From Alnus glutinosa (taxonomy: Eukaryota > Streptophyta > Magnoliopsida > Fagales > Betulaceae), in assembly GCF_958979055.1 (NCBI RefSeq), contig NC_084888.1:5164001-5228000 (forward strand): a DNA stretch of 64,000 nt, given 5' to 3'. Below the pieces are notes generated by a model, which was not told the origin of the DNA, ran no database searches, and saw only the letters and a program-made list of their open reading frames with translations. Numbering within the stretch: position 1 is the first letter of the stretch; the number at the start of each line of letters is the position of its first letter. Shown here one piece after another: positions 11,441-24,434 of the stretch. The translations under genes were made by a program, and so were the position numbers.

Positions 11441-12350
11441 ACAAAACACTAAAAACCGTTTTCACCATTATGTCACATCAGAACGGTATTTCAAATAAAA
11501 ATAAAAAATATCCCTAAAAATATAAAACAACAAATTGAGAACAAGATGCTATGTCTGTTGGGGATACTATTATTAAAGAACACAAAAATACGTATATCAG
11601 GGATATAAACCTAGAAGAAATTCGCAGGAAATCATGAGCTCTGTTTGTTGAAATTTTTGTTTTGTTTTGTTTTTTTCTTCAAATAAAAACATTAACAAAT
11701 AATCTAAATACAAAATATTCATAAAAACTTTAAATCATTTATGTCATGTTAGAACATTTTTTTCAAATTAAAAAAGAAAAAAGGAAAAAAGAAATACCCC
11801 AAAACACGTTAACAAACAAAACCCATACGTGAAGGATTGTAAAAAACCTTTAACCATAGAGAAATGATAAGCTAAGTATGCAAGACAAAGAGAGCCTAAA
11901 TGATGGGATTTAAATAGGTTTAGATTGAATTTGAATAATTTCAAATAATTTGTAAGCTCTTGTATACAATTATATCAAGTGATAACAGTGAAAATATACT
12001 TTTATTGGGCTCTACCATAGTGGTGAAAGAATGTACATATCTAACACCAAACAACCCGTAAATTTTTATGTCTTATTTGTCTTTTTATTCCGATTATATA
12101 TTTAATTTTCATTTTATTATTAAGCTTAAGCTTTTCTATCCTTATTATATACTCTAATAAATGCTAGTAAGTTTTCAAGCTAGGTAAAATGATATGCATT
12201 GGACTTGCGTAGAAGTTCCAAGCACAAATCCCAACAAAGATAAACGTATCCCCACTTTGTCTTCAACTAAAGAAGCTTTCACTACGTACGTCCTCCGTAA
12301 TCCGTATAAATGAAAAAAAAAGAAAAAAAAAAGAAAAGAAAAAAGCTTCA
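11441..12350. other. AT-rich intergenic DNA
   Basis: Contains AAAACACTAAAAAC-type words repeated at 11240-11290, 11445-11500 and 11700-11750, probably fragments of one repeat. No coding potential was recognised. Confidence 0.35.
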
Positions 12351-12450
12351 TATATATATATATATATAGCTAATAGCTGCTATGACATGAGCATGTATGC
12401 TATATATATATATATATAGCTAGCTGCCATGACATGAAGATGAGTATGCT
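12351..12450. repeat. Tandem 50-bp repeat with (TA)n blocks
   Basis: Two head-to-tail units, each with a (TA) run followed by GCTA...GCTGC-ATGACATGA and ending TATGC, lie at 12351-12400 and 12401-12450. They differ by a few substitutions. Confidence 0.8.
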
Positions 12451-14849
12451 ATGGGATTGATGAAATTCTAGCTACGTACGTGTCCCTTTGACATTATTGC
12501 AAACAAAACTAAGTGGTGTAAGCTATGGCATTATTCTCTAAAAATGAAATCGACAAATATGGAGCCCACAAGAGTTTTGCAGGAACAAGGTGAACGAATC
12601 CCACGGAGGACATTGTCTTCCACATGAATAAATACAAAACCATAAAGTTCAATTCTGTGATTAACTTTGCCTACACCATTTTTTTCTACCCATCATTACA
12701 TACAATCCAAGGGGTTGGACATTTGAAGATAGTGTCCCCATCGTGTTTCAAACAACTGTTTGAATGATTTTAATGAAAGTGGTTTGGTAAAGTTGATCAA
12801 AACTGTATGTGTTTGTATTGTGTTACAACACGGAATCATGTGATTGGTTAATATTGACTTAAGTATTAGAGTGAGACCGTCTGTCACTCACATCAAGCTC
12901 TTTTACTGATTTTTATTATTTCACAGGAATGATAAAAACATTTCAAAAGCTTGTGTTACCGTACCGAAAACTACCTTTGAAAAAAAAAAAGAAAAAAAAT
13001 ATAACAAATAGAAGCAACAAGTCTTCTAATGGGAGGAAATACAAGCCAATATTGCTTGAAAAAGAACGATAAAACTCAATATCACTAACATTCTTAATTT
13101 TAACTTAAGGAACCATCACACATATGCTGTAGAATTAATATTATGTTTGTAGGTATCTAAAAGGAAACAAATTAATCACCTTTTTTCTATGTAAGGTAAA
13201 AGACAAACCAAGTGTTGGAAGTAGGAAATTAAAAGAAATACAGGATAGACTATGCTTAAAGGAAAGTTGTGCAACACAAGGTATGTGGAAATTAAATCTA
13301 AATTAGGGAAGGGAGTTTAATTTTGATAGGGAACGTCCATAAGGGAAAGAATTGTGTTGGAGACCATCCTAATTTACCTCGTGATTTGGCTCTATTAATT
13401 GAGGGACTAGCTAGCTAGGTACTGTTGGTCTGAATCCTGTTCGAACAAGGTCAGGGTCTAATTGATAAATTCCGCCAGAACTCCCGAAGGCCCGGTTGCA
13501 CTTCTGATCGAACAAAGGTGCGACCGAGCTCTTCTGTCTTGTTTGAATCTGTACTGCATCAAACACAGTACTCCAAAACATATTAACAAACCAATTCTTT
13601 ATGTATCATTTTCCTTTATTTATTCATCCATTTCAATATTATTATTTGAGGTAACACCAGATGATCATTTACGATGCCCCGTTTTATGTCTGTACGCAGT
13701 TAGCTAGCAAAATTGCGCCCGATCCTCTTGATACAACAATTCAAGAATGATCAAACACTTGACTATAATAATTATTATTTACAATAATGGTGTATTATAT
13801 TCCTGTTGTTATTTGATGTAATGTCATATCAATATTTAGTTTGAATTGAGTTTTGTCCTATTACAGAGATTATGATTAAAAGGTGTACGTGAGATCAGTG
13901 GAATTGATTTAGAATTATATATTCTCATTCTCAATGTAATGATGGACATGAATTTGAAAAAGTGTAGTTATTTATACGTACGTTGTTTGTAACATGATGT
14001 TCCTCCTGTTGGGAGTGGTGCTATAGATAATGATTTTTAGGCATCATATCACTTTCAGTACCTATGCACAAGCACACGTTAATTGAACGATCGATCGATA
14101 CAAAGAATTGAAGTGGCATGTATGGTATGGTCAGTTTTCGATCTTCTTCCTTTTTCACTTCTTTTTATCTTTCTATTATATTTTGTTGGTTTTTCTTCTT
14201 TTGATTTTGATGTTGATCGATGTTACTTTCTGGGATTTCATTGTCAACGACAAAGAGACGACTAAGACTACAAATGAAAATGCAAAATCGCATTCAGATT
14301 GCTTTGGAAAGTTGGAATTAATTCCATCTTTTAGATCTGCCAATGTGGAAACCTGCTAAGAGTCTAAGACTAGGTTTTGATTGGAAATTGTCCATAGGTG
14401 GCATTAGAATAAAACTGTCCTTTCCACCAAGGACCCAACTAACCAAAAATTGGACTGATCGATCGATTAACAAGCAATTCTTTCGATGGAATTGCTAAAA
14501 ATTTAAAACAGTAATTGTGGGAGAACAAATATGGAACCTACCTATTCAGATAGGTGGTTGGATGAGTAATGCTAAAAATTATTATTATATCTCTCAAAAA
14601 ATAATGTTTTTAAAATCATCACTAAACTTGAAATTAATTATTATTAAATTTTGATTGAGTGGTGATTTTAAAAGGCATATCGATAAAATATTGACTTCTA
14701 GAATTACTCGTGGCGGGATAACCCAAAACTTATTTGGACAGGTAAATCTCATATGGGATTTCTTATAATTGTTGGCCAAATTGCTAGATATTCCAATCCT
14801 AAAAATTATCTCTGCAACAATCTTGGCTTTGAGTAGCATATATGTTAAA
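12451..14849. other. Intergenic DNA without recognised genes
   Basis: Open frames of 60-87 aa occur on both strands but lack family resemblance and splice context. A segment near 13430-13560 with GAACAAGGTC and GAACAAAGGTGCGACC words looks like part of an interspersed repeat. A partial MITE arm (GAGTAATGCTAAAAATT) is at 14564. Confidence 0.4.
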
Positions 14850-15166
14850 TAAAGCACTTAACCAATTTGAATGCAAACAAGGAAGATAGAGTACGTCATA
14901 GACATCCTTTGTTTGGTTGGTTCCTTCAATAGTTGGACAATCACCAAGGTTCATAGAAGTGGAAACTATTGCACTTATAACTTAGCCAAATGGGCCACTA
15001 TATCCAAATTTACTGAAACCGTTCATTTTTATTATTTTTCTTTATTGGACCTTCCACTTGAAAGTGGACAGAATCTCTCTTTGTAGACTATTTCCCTTTG
15101 TTTCCATTATTTCTTTGTTCTGTTTGTATCTTATTCTTAATTATTAAAAAAAAGAAAAAAAAAAAA
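14850..15166 (+). pseudogene. 5'-truncated LINE end, RNase H-like C terminus and poly(A)
   Basis: A 71-residue frame (14871-15086) reads FNSWTITKVHRSGN-YCTYNLAKWA. This is the closing W-x(5)-H-x-R-x-G-N-x(5)-LA-x-WA pattern of the RNase H domain in plant LINE polyproteins and related RVT_3 domains. It is followed by a short 3' region and an A-rich tail ending near 15166, as expected for a 5'-truncated insertion. No target duplication was resolved. Confidence 0.5.
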
Positions 15167-15226
15167 AGTCATGCACTTACTACAACTATAAAAGAAGCAC
15201 AAAAACCCACCGATCATATAAAAATT

Positions 15227-15414
15227 GAGTAATACTAATTGCAAGACTCCTATAATTTTTTTTATTCCCTAACTGTGATATGGTTTTTAAAACTGTCATT
15301 AGATTTGAGATGAAACATTATTTTTATTAAATTTTGATCCAATGATAATTTTAAAAGTCATATCACATTTGTGTGGATAAAAAGAGAATAAAAGTATTGT
15401 ATATAACATTACTC
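15227..15414. mobile_element. MITE-like element, GAGTAAT...ATTACTC ends
   Basis: The element starts GAGTAATACTAATTGCA and ends ATATAACATTACTC, so the outer 7 bp are perfectly inverted (GAGTAAT/ATTACTC). The interior has AAACTGTCATT...AATGATAATTTT symmetry. It belongs loosely with the 31425-31621 family. A clean target duplication is not visible. Confidence 0.45.
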
Positions 15415-15948
15415 ATTTTTCATTAAATAGAGGACGGAGAATGGAGAGATCCTCTCCCCAAAAGTACCAATTTAACTAGCAACTAGCTGCCAAGATCATC
15501 AAAATACTTGTCATCAATTGTATACAATTGAAAGCTATAATTATCATTACCTTAGTAGTGTCACTAATACTTACTAGACATAATTATTTTAAAATATTTA
15601 AGCTGAATAAATTAACCTTAGAGTAATGCTATTTAGTAGACTGTTACATAACTTAATGACAAACAGTGAAAATTAGCCCTTAGATCAACACTAGTAAAAA
15701 AAAAAAAAAAAAAATTAATTACTAATTTACTAAAAAAAAAAAAAAAAAAAAAAAAAAAGAGTAAAAAAATGACAGATCAACATCCAATAAATTGAATATT
15801 TTAATCCCATATAAAAAATTATTTATACCCAAAAAAATAGAAACATAGTAAGAAAAATTGAAAATTAAAAATCATAGTCAAGACAAATAAGTGAATTTTC
15901 TCATTTTCGAGCTTGCTTCAAAAATTCATTCTTATAGCCCAGTTCCTC
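15415..15948. other. Upstream region of ATG101 with long poly(A) runs
   Basis: Two A-rich homopolymer runs (about 15696-15713 and 15733-15758) separated by AATTAATTACTAATTTAC occur here. They may be poly(A) tails of lost retroinsertions. No gene was found. Confidence 0.4.
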
Positions 15949-15955
15949 TGGGCCC
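15949..15955 (+). promoter_or_regulatory. TGGGCCC (site II/TCP-type) motif upstream of ATG101
   Basis: TGGGCCC lies about 180 bp before the ATG101 start codon. TGGGCC/T elements are known TCP-binding promoter motifs of plant housekeeping genes. The functional role here is inferred from motif and position only. Confidence 0.4.
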
Positions 15956-16132
15956 ATATAGCTTAACCCAGTTAAACATATCCAACCTAATCGGATTAGC
16001 TTATACTCCAAATTCAAACAGTCCGACCAGAACCCGATCAAATTGCTCTCTCGTCGTCGACTTCACGCCAAAAAGCTAGGGTTTTGATCTTTGGATTTTT
16101 CCTGCTGAAGATACCCTTCATCACCGGGCACC

Positions 16133-19100
16133 ATGAACTGCGAAGTTTGCCAACTCAAAGAATTGGTAAAGCATTATCCACACGCACACAGTCAAAGAAA
16201 ATAATTTGCTTGAGTTAATCAGTGTGTGATTTTATACAAATTCGTCCTAATATTTTAATAAATGTTTGTTCGTAGGAAGTGGAGCACTTTGAGATAGGAG
16301 AAGTTCTACGCTGTAAGAACTGTTTCAAATTTTTATCATGTTTTTAAGGTTGTTTGTGTGTGTAAATATTGCTGAGCGTTTTGGCTTACTATATAAAAGT
16401 TTTGGTTCTTTAATATTATTAATTTGGGAAATTTATAACTAGGGTGTATTACTAATCTATAAATATATTACCATTTATAAAGCTGTGTTATTTGGTAAGC
16501 TATATTACTGGTATATGCTATTCGGTAGTCATTTTTCAGAAAAGGAAACTTGTGTTCAGATTTTGATATATTATTCAAATCCAGTAATCTAACTTAGGTT
16601 GAGCAATTCAAGGTATTTTTTTATACGAATTACTAGGACTCTGTATCAGTGTGAAGGCATGAATCTGTGACCCTTTTTCTGATTCTTTTTTGAAGTGTTT
16701 ATCTCACTTGAGTTTTAAAGTGTTTGTGGTTCCTAAAGATTGACTGAGGTTGGGTTGTGGCAACATTTATTCAACTCCGGTTGGGTATGAAATGGTTTAC
16801 CAGTGTTATCATTACTTGGACTCTGTATCAGTGTGAAGGCATGAATCTATGACCCTTTTTCAGATTCTATTTTGAAGTGTTTATCTCACTTGAGTTTTAA
16901 AGTGTTTGTGGTTCCCTAAAGATTGATTGAGGTAACTGAGGTTGGGTTGTGGCAACATTTATTCAACTCCGGTTGGGTATGAAATGGGTTACTAGTGTCA
17001 TCATTCTTTCATAGTTGCGTCGATAATGAAGATCAGAGGATAGTGTTGGTAGAAGCTTTTGTTTATGGCAGCGTTGAAAGGATATTAGGGCTAAGCAGAT
17101 TAGAATACTATGCATTTTGTGAAATTGTGCAATATTATTTCTTTCCTTATGTTGCACTATGATAAAACAATACAAAGAATGAGAGGACGACATGGGGGAA
17201 AATTCCATGGAGAATTCAGTTTGTTGTATGTGAGGATTGACAATCGGTTATCTTCCTGATGCCCATGGGTGTGTTTAGAATTGAGGTTATTTCTGGTTGT
17301 ATAGTAGGCATAGCATGCTCAAGTGGTTTTAATTTTTTGTGACAAGCCATCTAAGTTAGTTTTGTAAAGTTACATACTGTTGTTTATACTATTATTTCTA
17401 TATTTTTAGTGCTGACTACATCTGCACCTCAATTAACGCAGTAGAACTGTTTGTTTTCATCTTATCTGAAAACTCAATAATAATGGGTGCAGGCATACTA
17501 CACACGATTGTGTTTCATCGAGCTTTAGGTCTAGTGCGGCCCAAAGACATTGATTTGGAACTTTTTGAAATTACATATGTAAGTGATTCTGTATTTCTTC
17601 TGTTGATTAGCTGTTCTTGGTTGGATGCATCTTAGTTTCTCATACTTTGTAAGTAGTTAAGGCTCTGTGAAGTAGTCGGGACTTATTTTTCCAACATAGT
17701 GCATTCCCTTGCTTATTAGATATGTAACAACGATTTACAACGATTAATTGTTGTGTTGCATGGCCTTTTACTTTTCTTTACTGAATAACGTTGTGCAGCA
17801 AGTTCCCACCAAAATAATGCATTCACATACCCGTATACTTCAAGACATTGCTTAATGCTGATTGCAAATCATGTTACACTGCACTAGTAGAGACATATAC
17901 CTACCTGTTTTGACACCTAAACAAGAGACAGAATTTTATTTGTTATTTAATGTTGGCCTAAGATAGCAAAATTACTGCCTTTTTTGCTGGACATTTACAA
18001 GATTATGTTATGGCATCTTATAAAGTTTTTTGAGATGTACATTCCAACTTGAAACAGTTTGATTCTATGTTGTACTTTTTCCTTGGGTGGTTGAAGATTA
18101 AGCCTTTCTTTGATTTTGTTTACCTTTCTTGTTGTATAGGTGCAATGTGGTGATGCAGAACTTGAAAATAAAATAGATGAAAAGATTGAGCAATTCATTG
18201 GTTGGGTAGAGAAACACCCAAACAAGAAAAGTCAGGTCTGTGGTTCGCCAGTTGTTATCAGTTACCGTGTTATAGGATATGTTGATAATGTGTAAATATC
18301 CTAGAGACCTTTATAAATGGATAGAATTCTCTTAAAAGCTGAGACCGCCAATCTTTAAAATTGCATTCGCCACTTGACTAGTGTGTTCTTTTGTTTGCCT
18401 TTTATCATTGTTGAACATGTTTAATCTATCAGGGCCGTGGACACACTGATTTGACTGCATACTGCAATCAATTTTTTTTATTTTTTTTAGTTGGAATCCA
18501 ATACTCAATCCTTAACAAAAGAATTGAGGTTTTTGTCTCAAAACATACCATTATCACTTTATTCATTTTCCATTTCCCTTATATTTTGAATCTTGCTTTT
18601 TGGAGTTTATGCTAGCATATTACAGTTTTTTATTTTTTTGACGTGCTCATACATTCTACGATTGATAGTGGTTCACACAGGACTTTTGCATCGTGCCTTT
18701 TATTTGTTGTCAGCACTTCTTTTGCATCATTCTCTGTTAAGATGTAGTTTGCACATTTTTCTTTTCGATCTCACCAATTTACTACTGCATTAACAACACA
18801 GATATGCTTATCGTTCTATGAAGTGAAAAACAGACAGCCTTCTTGGTACTTTAATAAAGTTGAACGCCAATATTGGGAACAATGGTATATCAATTTGAAC
18901 GTAGTCCAACATACCAAAGCACATTCTAGCAAGTTCAATCATTCCAAAGCTGTAGTTGATCCCGGAGGTGCAATTCCTATTGTTCATTGAAATAAAGATT
19001 TTCATGTGCTTCACTCTTCCTAAGTTCCTAAGATAAGCTGATATCTTCTTTCCTCATTCTACTGAGTGCAGAGAGCGCAGCAGAGGAGAGAAGTGCTCGC

Positions 19101-20388
19101 AGGGCAGCACTTGAAGCATCTCTCCGTGAGGTATTGTTTCAAATAATAAAATTCGTGAATGAGAAAAAGGATCATGTTCCTCCCATCCCAACTCGTGAAG
19201 GTGTTGTCTGTTTTCCGTGTGAAATCACTACCCCAAGGTGAGTTGTCTTTCCATCTCATCTTATTTTAGTGGTGTCAATTTAGCTAGTTAGTTGTTTAGA
19301 GTGTTTATCTGAAACCGCTATTATTTCTCATTTTCTATTTTGGAATATTTTCAAGTTTGTTGGTTTTTTTTTTTTTTTTACACCATGTCATAGAGTGGCT
19401 GTTTATTGGACGAGTTTTATGCTATTGCTCAATTGATCGTGGGGAGAGGTAGGTCCAGCTTGAAGGCGTCTTGAGAAATGACTGGGTCTGGCCCATTGCT
19501 CAATAGAAGTTTTTATGGATTTCCCCCCACTCAACAGAAAAAAAAAAAAAAGAAAAAGAAAAGAAAAGAAAAGAAAAGAACAGGAAAAAAAAAAAAAACA
19601 ATTTATTTTCCAATCCTGCATAATTGGCCATGGAGCCAGATAGGTTCTGGTTACAGTTGTTAGTTGCTTGAAATAACATACACACGAGGAAGCCACTGTA
19701 ATACATACTTTTGATGCATAGTACCTTTAGGATATTTTATAGATAGTGGCTAATTGTGGTCTCTGTTAGCTAATACATGCTCCTGTTGATCAAGCCTACA
19801 ATTTTAGTTGATGAGATTAGAGCATGGTTAGTTCTTGGTTACAAGCACAGAAACATGCTTTATAACTCACAGGTTTTGATCTTTAAACAAAGGCCAATTC
19901 AATATGTGTGGGCTGAATTTAGCGAAGCTAGAAATTGAAATGCATGTTATAGAGATCAATGACCACAGTCTTGAGTCTCACAAAGGATTTGATGTGGTTC
20001 ACTTTCTGCCTGTTCTATTTATGAAAACCATCCAGTACCAGCAGGTTTGATCTTGGCAAGCCATTGTTTAGTTGATAATGAATTCAAGCTTATTAGAACT
20101 ATGTGTTAATCCTTTGTTACCGAACAAGCGGCATCTTTGTGGAACAAAGTGTATTTAGAAGTATGTTCCTTGGGGTCAGATTAGATTTGTTGACTGCCCT
20201 TCATGCCTTGCTCTTTTAATAATGTCCTGTTTCTTATAATTATTTCTGTAAGAAAATTTAGCTAAAGCTCATGCTTAGAGTGCTGAGATTACGTTCTGCT
20301 TCCATTGGCCAGTTCATCGGATTCTGCATTTGGAATGGACATGATCAAGAGGATGCTCCAAACTGGGCATCCAACCATGCTCAGCTGA
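16133..20388 (+). CDS. ATG101: Autophagy-related protein 101 (ATG101)
   Basis: HORMA-domain subunit of the ATG1-ATG13 kinase complex, which starts autophagosome formation in the cytosol. Seven exons join in one frame: 16133-16165, 16276-16312, 17493-17578, 18140-18235, 18802-18967, 19072-19237 and 20313-20388 (660 nt, 219 aa, close to the usual plant length). All junctions are GT-AG. Recognisable segments are the N terminus MNCEVCQLKELEVEHFEI, then HRALGLVRPKDIDLELFEITY, the YWEQWYINLN segment (about residues 115-124), an EERSARRAALEASLRE helix (about 146-161), and the C-terminal end MLQTGHPTMLS. The start is the first ATG and matches the family N terminus. Exon 6 reads DPGESAAEERS where Arabidopsis has DPGGASEERS, so that junction is slightly less certain. 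Introns 2 and 6 exceed 1 kb; intron 2 carries a tandem duplication. Neighbouring genes are functionally unrelated. Confidence 0.95.
16631..17003. repeat. 182-bp tandem duplication in ATG101 intron 2
   Basis: The unit starting TACTAGGACTCTGTATCAGT at 16631 recurs at 16813, with few changes and one small insertion (GAGGTAACT near 16929). Both units are fully intronic. Confidence 0.9.
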
Positions 20389-21327
20389 TCATCAAATTTC
20401 TGTGGCTATGCCACTTATTGCCATCGTGTTGCAGAAGCAAAACGGATTCTTATGTACATGGTGTTAGCAAAGACGTATATATGAGGTGTGGGTGCAGAGA
20501 GCTGCTGAGCCCAGCAAAAGGTCGATTCACTGGAAAGGAAGTATTCCTAGGTGCATATTAATTTGCTTTATCTATGGAAAAATTCTCCCCTTGTAAACAA
20601 ATCCCCCCAGCCACTTTTTCCATCTCTCTCGTGTTTATATCTTATTGTTATATATTGAATCGATACAAGTTTGATCAACGAGGATCACAGAGGTCATGGT
20701 GTCACATATTATAGGTAAATTAGGGGTTGCTTGCTGAGTGAAAATGATGGAAGTTGTATGGGCAGAGTGGTTTAGGATCTGTGAATGGATCCGATGGTCT
20801 GGAGATTCCTTTTGTCAAATATCAGCATGATTTGATAATGTAGACTATCAGTCACTAATATTGAATTATTGATACTCTGTTCCGGGAGGTGCCCTTGACC
20901 TATTTGTCTGTTTCATGCGTGGGCATCCTTTACTGTAAATTTCATCTCCTAGCTAAAAAGGTCAAAAAAGGGAAGAAAAAAAAAAAAAAAAATGACCCAC
21001 ATCCATGTCATTTTTTCTGATTTTTAAATTTGCAGTTTGAATTTGCAACCTGGGGTTTTGATCTTTAAGGCCCTTTTAATCCCACCCCATTAGGATTTTC
21101 GTTAATTCCTAGTGGAGGAAACAAAAATAACAAAATTATCCATTTATTATATATATTACAAAAAAAGAAGGGTGACAAAATGATTTTAGATTTTTTTTTT
21201 TTTTTTTTAAAAAAAAATATTATTTTTAACTAACAATATAGTTGTATTTTTATAAATTTTATAGGGGTGGAATGAACATTTTATATGCTAGCCGTTTAAG
21301 TTAACAAAATAATTAAACGATGGCATT

Positions 21328-21330
<3 letters not shown>
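20389..21330. other. ATG101 3' region and AT-rich spacer
   Basis: The first few hundred bases are likely 3' UTR. Beyond this lie long homopolymer runs (A near 20975, T near 21190). No further gene was recognised. Confidence 0.45.
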
Positions 21331-21359
<29 letters not shown>

Positions 21360-22290
21360 AACGTAAAAGCCTTCTTCATTGCCAGAACAAAAGCCCGGAG
21401 AAACAACAAACGGTTACAGTAATAGGACAAATACATAGAAAGAAGACCATTACAACCGCCCAAAGGCGAAGCTAAACCAAGGCCAAAGGCCGAGAGACGT
21501 AGCTAATAGGTAAAGAACCTACTAACCACTAAGCCAGGGGAAACCCTAGCTTGAAGCAGCTACCGGAAACCGGTAGACTGTGAAAACAGAAAAGAATATA
21601 CAACAACAACAAGGAGAAACTCAGGAAGACAAGCCAGGAAACAGACCGCCGGAAAAACCCGCTCGTACAGAGCACTCGACTTCTCCGGGAGCCCCCCCAT
21701 CAACGGACGACCTTCAGAGGTCCAGATCTGCACCTAGCGAAGCCGGAGGAAGAGGTCGTGACCCGCACGCGCAAGGGCCAGAAAGAAAACCCTCGGCGTG
21801 TGCAAATCACGCGCCGACCAGGAGAGCGCAACGCGGTCCCACCAAGTGACCGTCGAGACCAGAGGAAGCCGAAGACCGCCATAGGAAGATTCTTGTCGAA
21901 AAATAGCCAGCCGAGGTTAACAGATCTAGCCTTGAACGACATCTCCACCAGCCATTCTCCAACACCCGTCTATCTCCATGAACCATCAACCAAAAGCCTC
22001 TGCTTGCACCAACAAAGACAAAACAAAAGAAAAGAAAGAACAAAGCAAAAACACACAATCTCCACCAGTGCTACACTGGGAGGAAAAAACACTCCGGCAG
22101 CCCAAAAGGCTCGGAGACAAAACAACCACCACTGGGGCAAACGACCCAGGGTGAATGAAACCCAGGCCCAAACAGCCAAGGGAACCAAAATCAAAAAACA
22201 AGACCGGGAGGAGGAGGTGAGAGGCCTCCCCCCCCGGACGACAAGAACTCTCTCACCCCTCGCTCTCTAGAAAAGTCTCAGACTTTCTCT
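21331..22290 (-). mobile_element. Non-LTR retroelement-derived insertion, antisense, with poly(A)
   Basis: A GC-richer 0.95-kb block is bounded on the left by a T homopolymer (about 21331-21358). On the - strand this is a poly(A) tail after GCAATGAAGAAGGCTTTTACGTTC, a 3'-end form seen in plant LINE-related insertions. The block's far end is CT-rich (CTCTCTAGAAAAGTC). Overlapping frames up to 170 aa on + are basic and low in complexity and are not credible proteins. No reverse transcriptase or endonuclease motif is present, so this is a non-autonomous or 5'-truncated copy. Target duplication was not found. Confidence 0.5.
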
Positions 22291-22893
22291 CTCTTCAGCA
22301 GAAAGATTGGGCAAAATATGTCGGATTCCTTGTTTTCCTCTTCAACGAGGTATTAGCAGTTGTTTTCAGCTGTTGTTCACCTCCCAATGGCAAGTTTTAA
22401 TAGGAGTAATTGAAAGAAGTTGAAAGATTATAACTTTATATTGCAAATTTTTAAAGTTTAGGATAACAATAAAAATTGTTTGGTAGTTCGTAAAGTTTAC
22501 CCCTTTTTTTATTTATTTATTTCTTTTTTAGTTTTATTTTTTGAAAAGTGATATGTTGATGTGGTAAGAATGAACGTGTGGCAATATTTTATAGGTCTTA
22601 TGTAATTTTTAGTACACATGAACCATTTTGGTAAAGAAAAATTATTTTCCTACACCTTTCATACATATCTTCCACACTTCATCTTAGGTATCATCCTTTA
22701 TTTAGAGATGTGTTATTTCTACATCACCTTGGTTTATATCAAGTCTACACCAAGACACATTGGATGTGGGACCTACATGCATGGGTCTTCACACCTTATG
22801 TTTCTTGGTATAGAGTTGATATACACCAATGTGATGTAAAAAAATACTATCCCTTTATTTATTTATTTTTTGTTTTGTTCATTCTGTCTCCCA

Positions 22894-22925
<32 letters not shown>

Positions 22926-23034
22926 GGATGCCACGTCAAATAAAGTGTGAGAGAGGTGTATGTAAGAGTGGATAAAACCCGTCTACACCTGTAAGACCCT
23001 CCCTGCCTTGCGAAGTCTGAATTTTAGTGTTAAA
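22291..23034. other. Intergenic DNA, nothing recognised
   Basis: AT-rich spacer with an A-rich run near 22896-22926. No gene or bounded element. Confidence 0.4.
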
Positions 23035-24386
23035 ATCGCTAGTCAGGGTAAGAAAGTGGATTATCCGTGCGGGGTGGGGTGGGTCACGAATATCAGTTTT
23101 TTAAAATTCCGGGTACCCACTCCACCCCGCTTTTTTAACCCTAAAAAACCCTATGTTCCTAACCTTGCGCCGCTCACAACTCACAAGTCACAGCCTCACC
23201 CCTCTCCTCAGTGCCGCTCATTTTGGTTTCTTCATTTTCATTCCTCATTCTTCTTCTTCTTCTTCTTCATTTTTTTTTTTTTTTTTTTTTTTTTTTTCAC
23301 TCTTGGGCCCTCGCTCAGCTTCCTTCTAAGCTTGAAATAATTTACCTAACCTTGCGCCGCTCATTCATTAACTAGTAAGTGGTGAAGTATTCTTATGTGT
23401 TCATAGCTTGGCTTAGTTTAGGGGGTAGATATAAATTTTTGAGTTTACAAAAGCAAAGGCTGTTTTGGTGAGATTCTTGGTTCTGCTTCATCTTTCCCAT
23501 CAATTGTTCTCCATGCAGCCTTTGACCTGTCTCTCTTCTTCTTTTTTGTCATGTTTTTTTTTTTTCTTATCCTCTATTTATGCTGGTTGCCTGTAGAAAT
23601 GGTGATTACAAAAAATACGATGTCGTTTGGTTTAGATGAGCACACAACAAGTAATTCGAATCAGCTTGAGGGAAAGGGACGCCCAACTAGGGGTGGGCAT
23701 GGGGCGGGGTGGGGCGGGTTTCCGCATTTTTTGGCCCGCACCTTTGCGGGTTGGAAATTTCCAACCCGCAAACCACACTTATTAAAGAGTAACCGTGCGG
23801 GGCGGTTCACTGCGGGGCGGGTTCGCGCGGGGCGGGGCGGGTATTTTGAGTGGCATTTACGTAATTTTGATTTTATTTTGTAAAAAATAAAAAATTCAAA
23901 AAAAATACTGGTTTTTTAAATAAAAAATTAAATTCATATTTCCATTCAAGAACATTTTTCATGGATTAACCTTTTAAACTAAAAGTCCTATTAATTATAA
24001 GATAAAATTCTAAGAAACATGATTTCTATTTTCTCCCATCAACAAAGCATAATGAATAAATGACAAGAATAAAAAACTATAATATTTCACTATTCTATGT
24101 CATCAATTTTCTTGTCTTTTCCAAAAGTAATGAAAAGATTATTTCAAATAACAATACAATAAAAATGTGTACACTTTAACATCCAATGAAATTGAACCAT
24201 AAAAATTGTATTTCTCACACAATGAAATGAGTCCACTAGTTAGTAAACAACTAAACATGCAAAAATATAACAGTCCATTGGTTAGTAAACATGCAAAAAT
24301 ATAATAGTGAACCAAAACAATTTAAAACAAAAGGAAAAAATGAAGAAGATGAAGAGAAAGAGAGAGATTCCCTCTTCTAGCCTTCT

Positions 24387-24434
<48 letters not shown>

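Noticed and set aside
21580..22270. Frames of 89 and 170 aa on + in the GC-rich insertion
   Set aside because: Composition is basic and repetitive, frames overlap on both strands, and the block is explained better as a retroelement.
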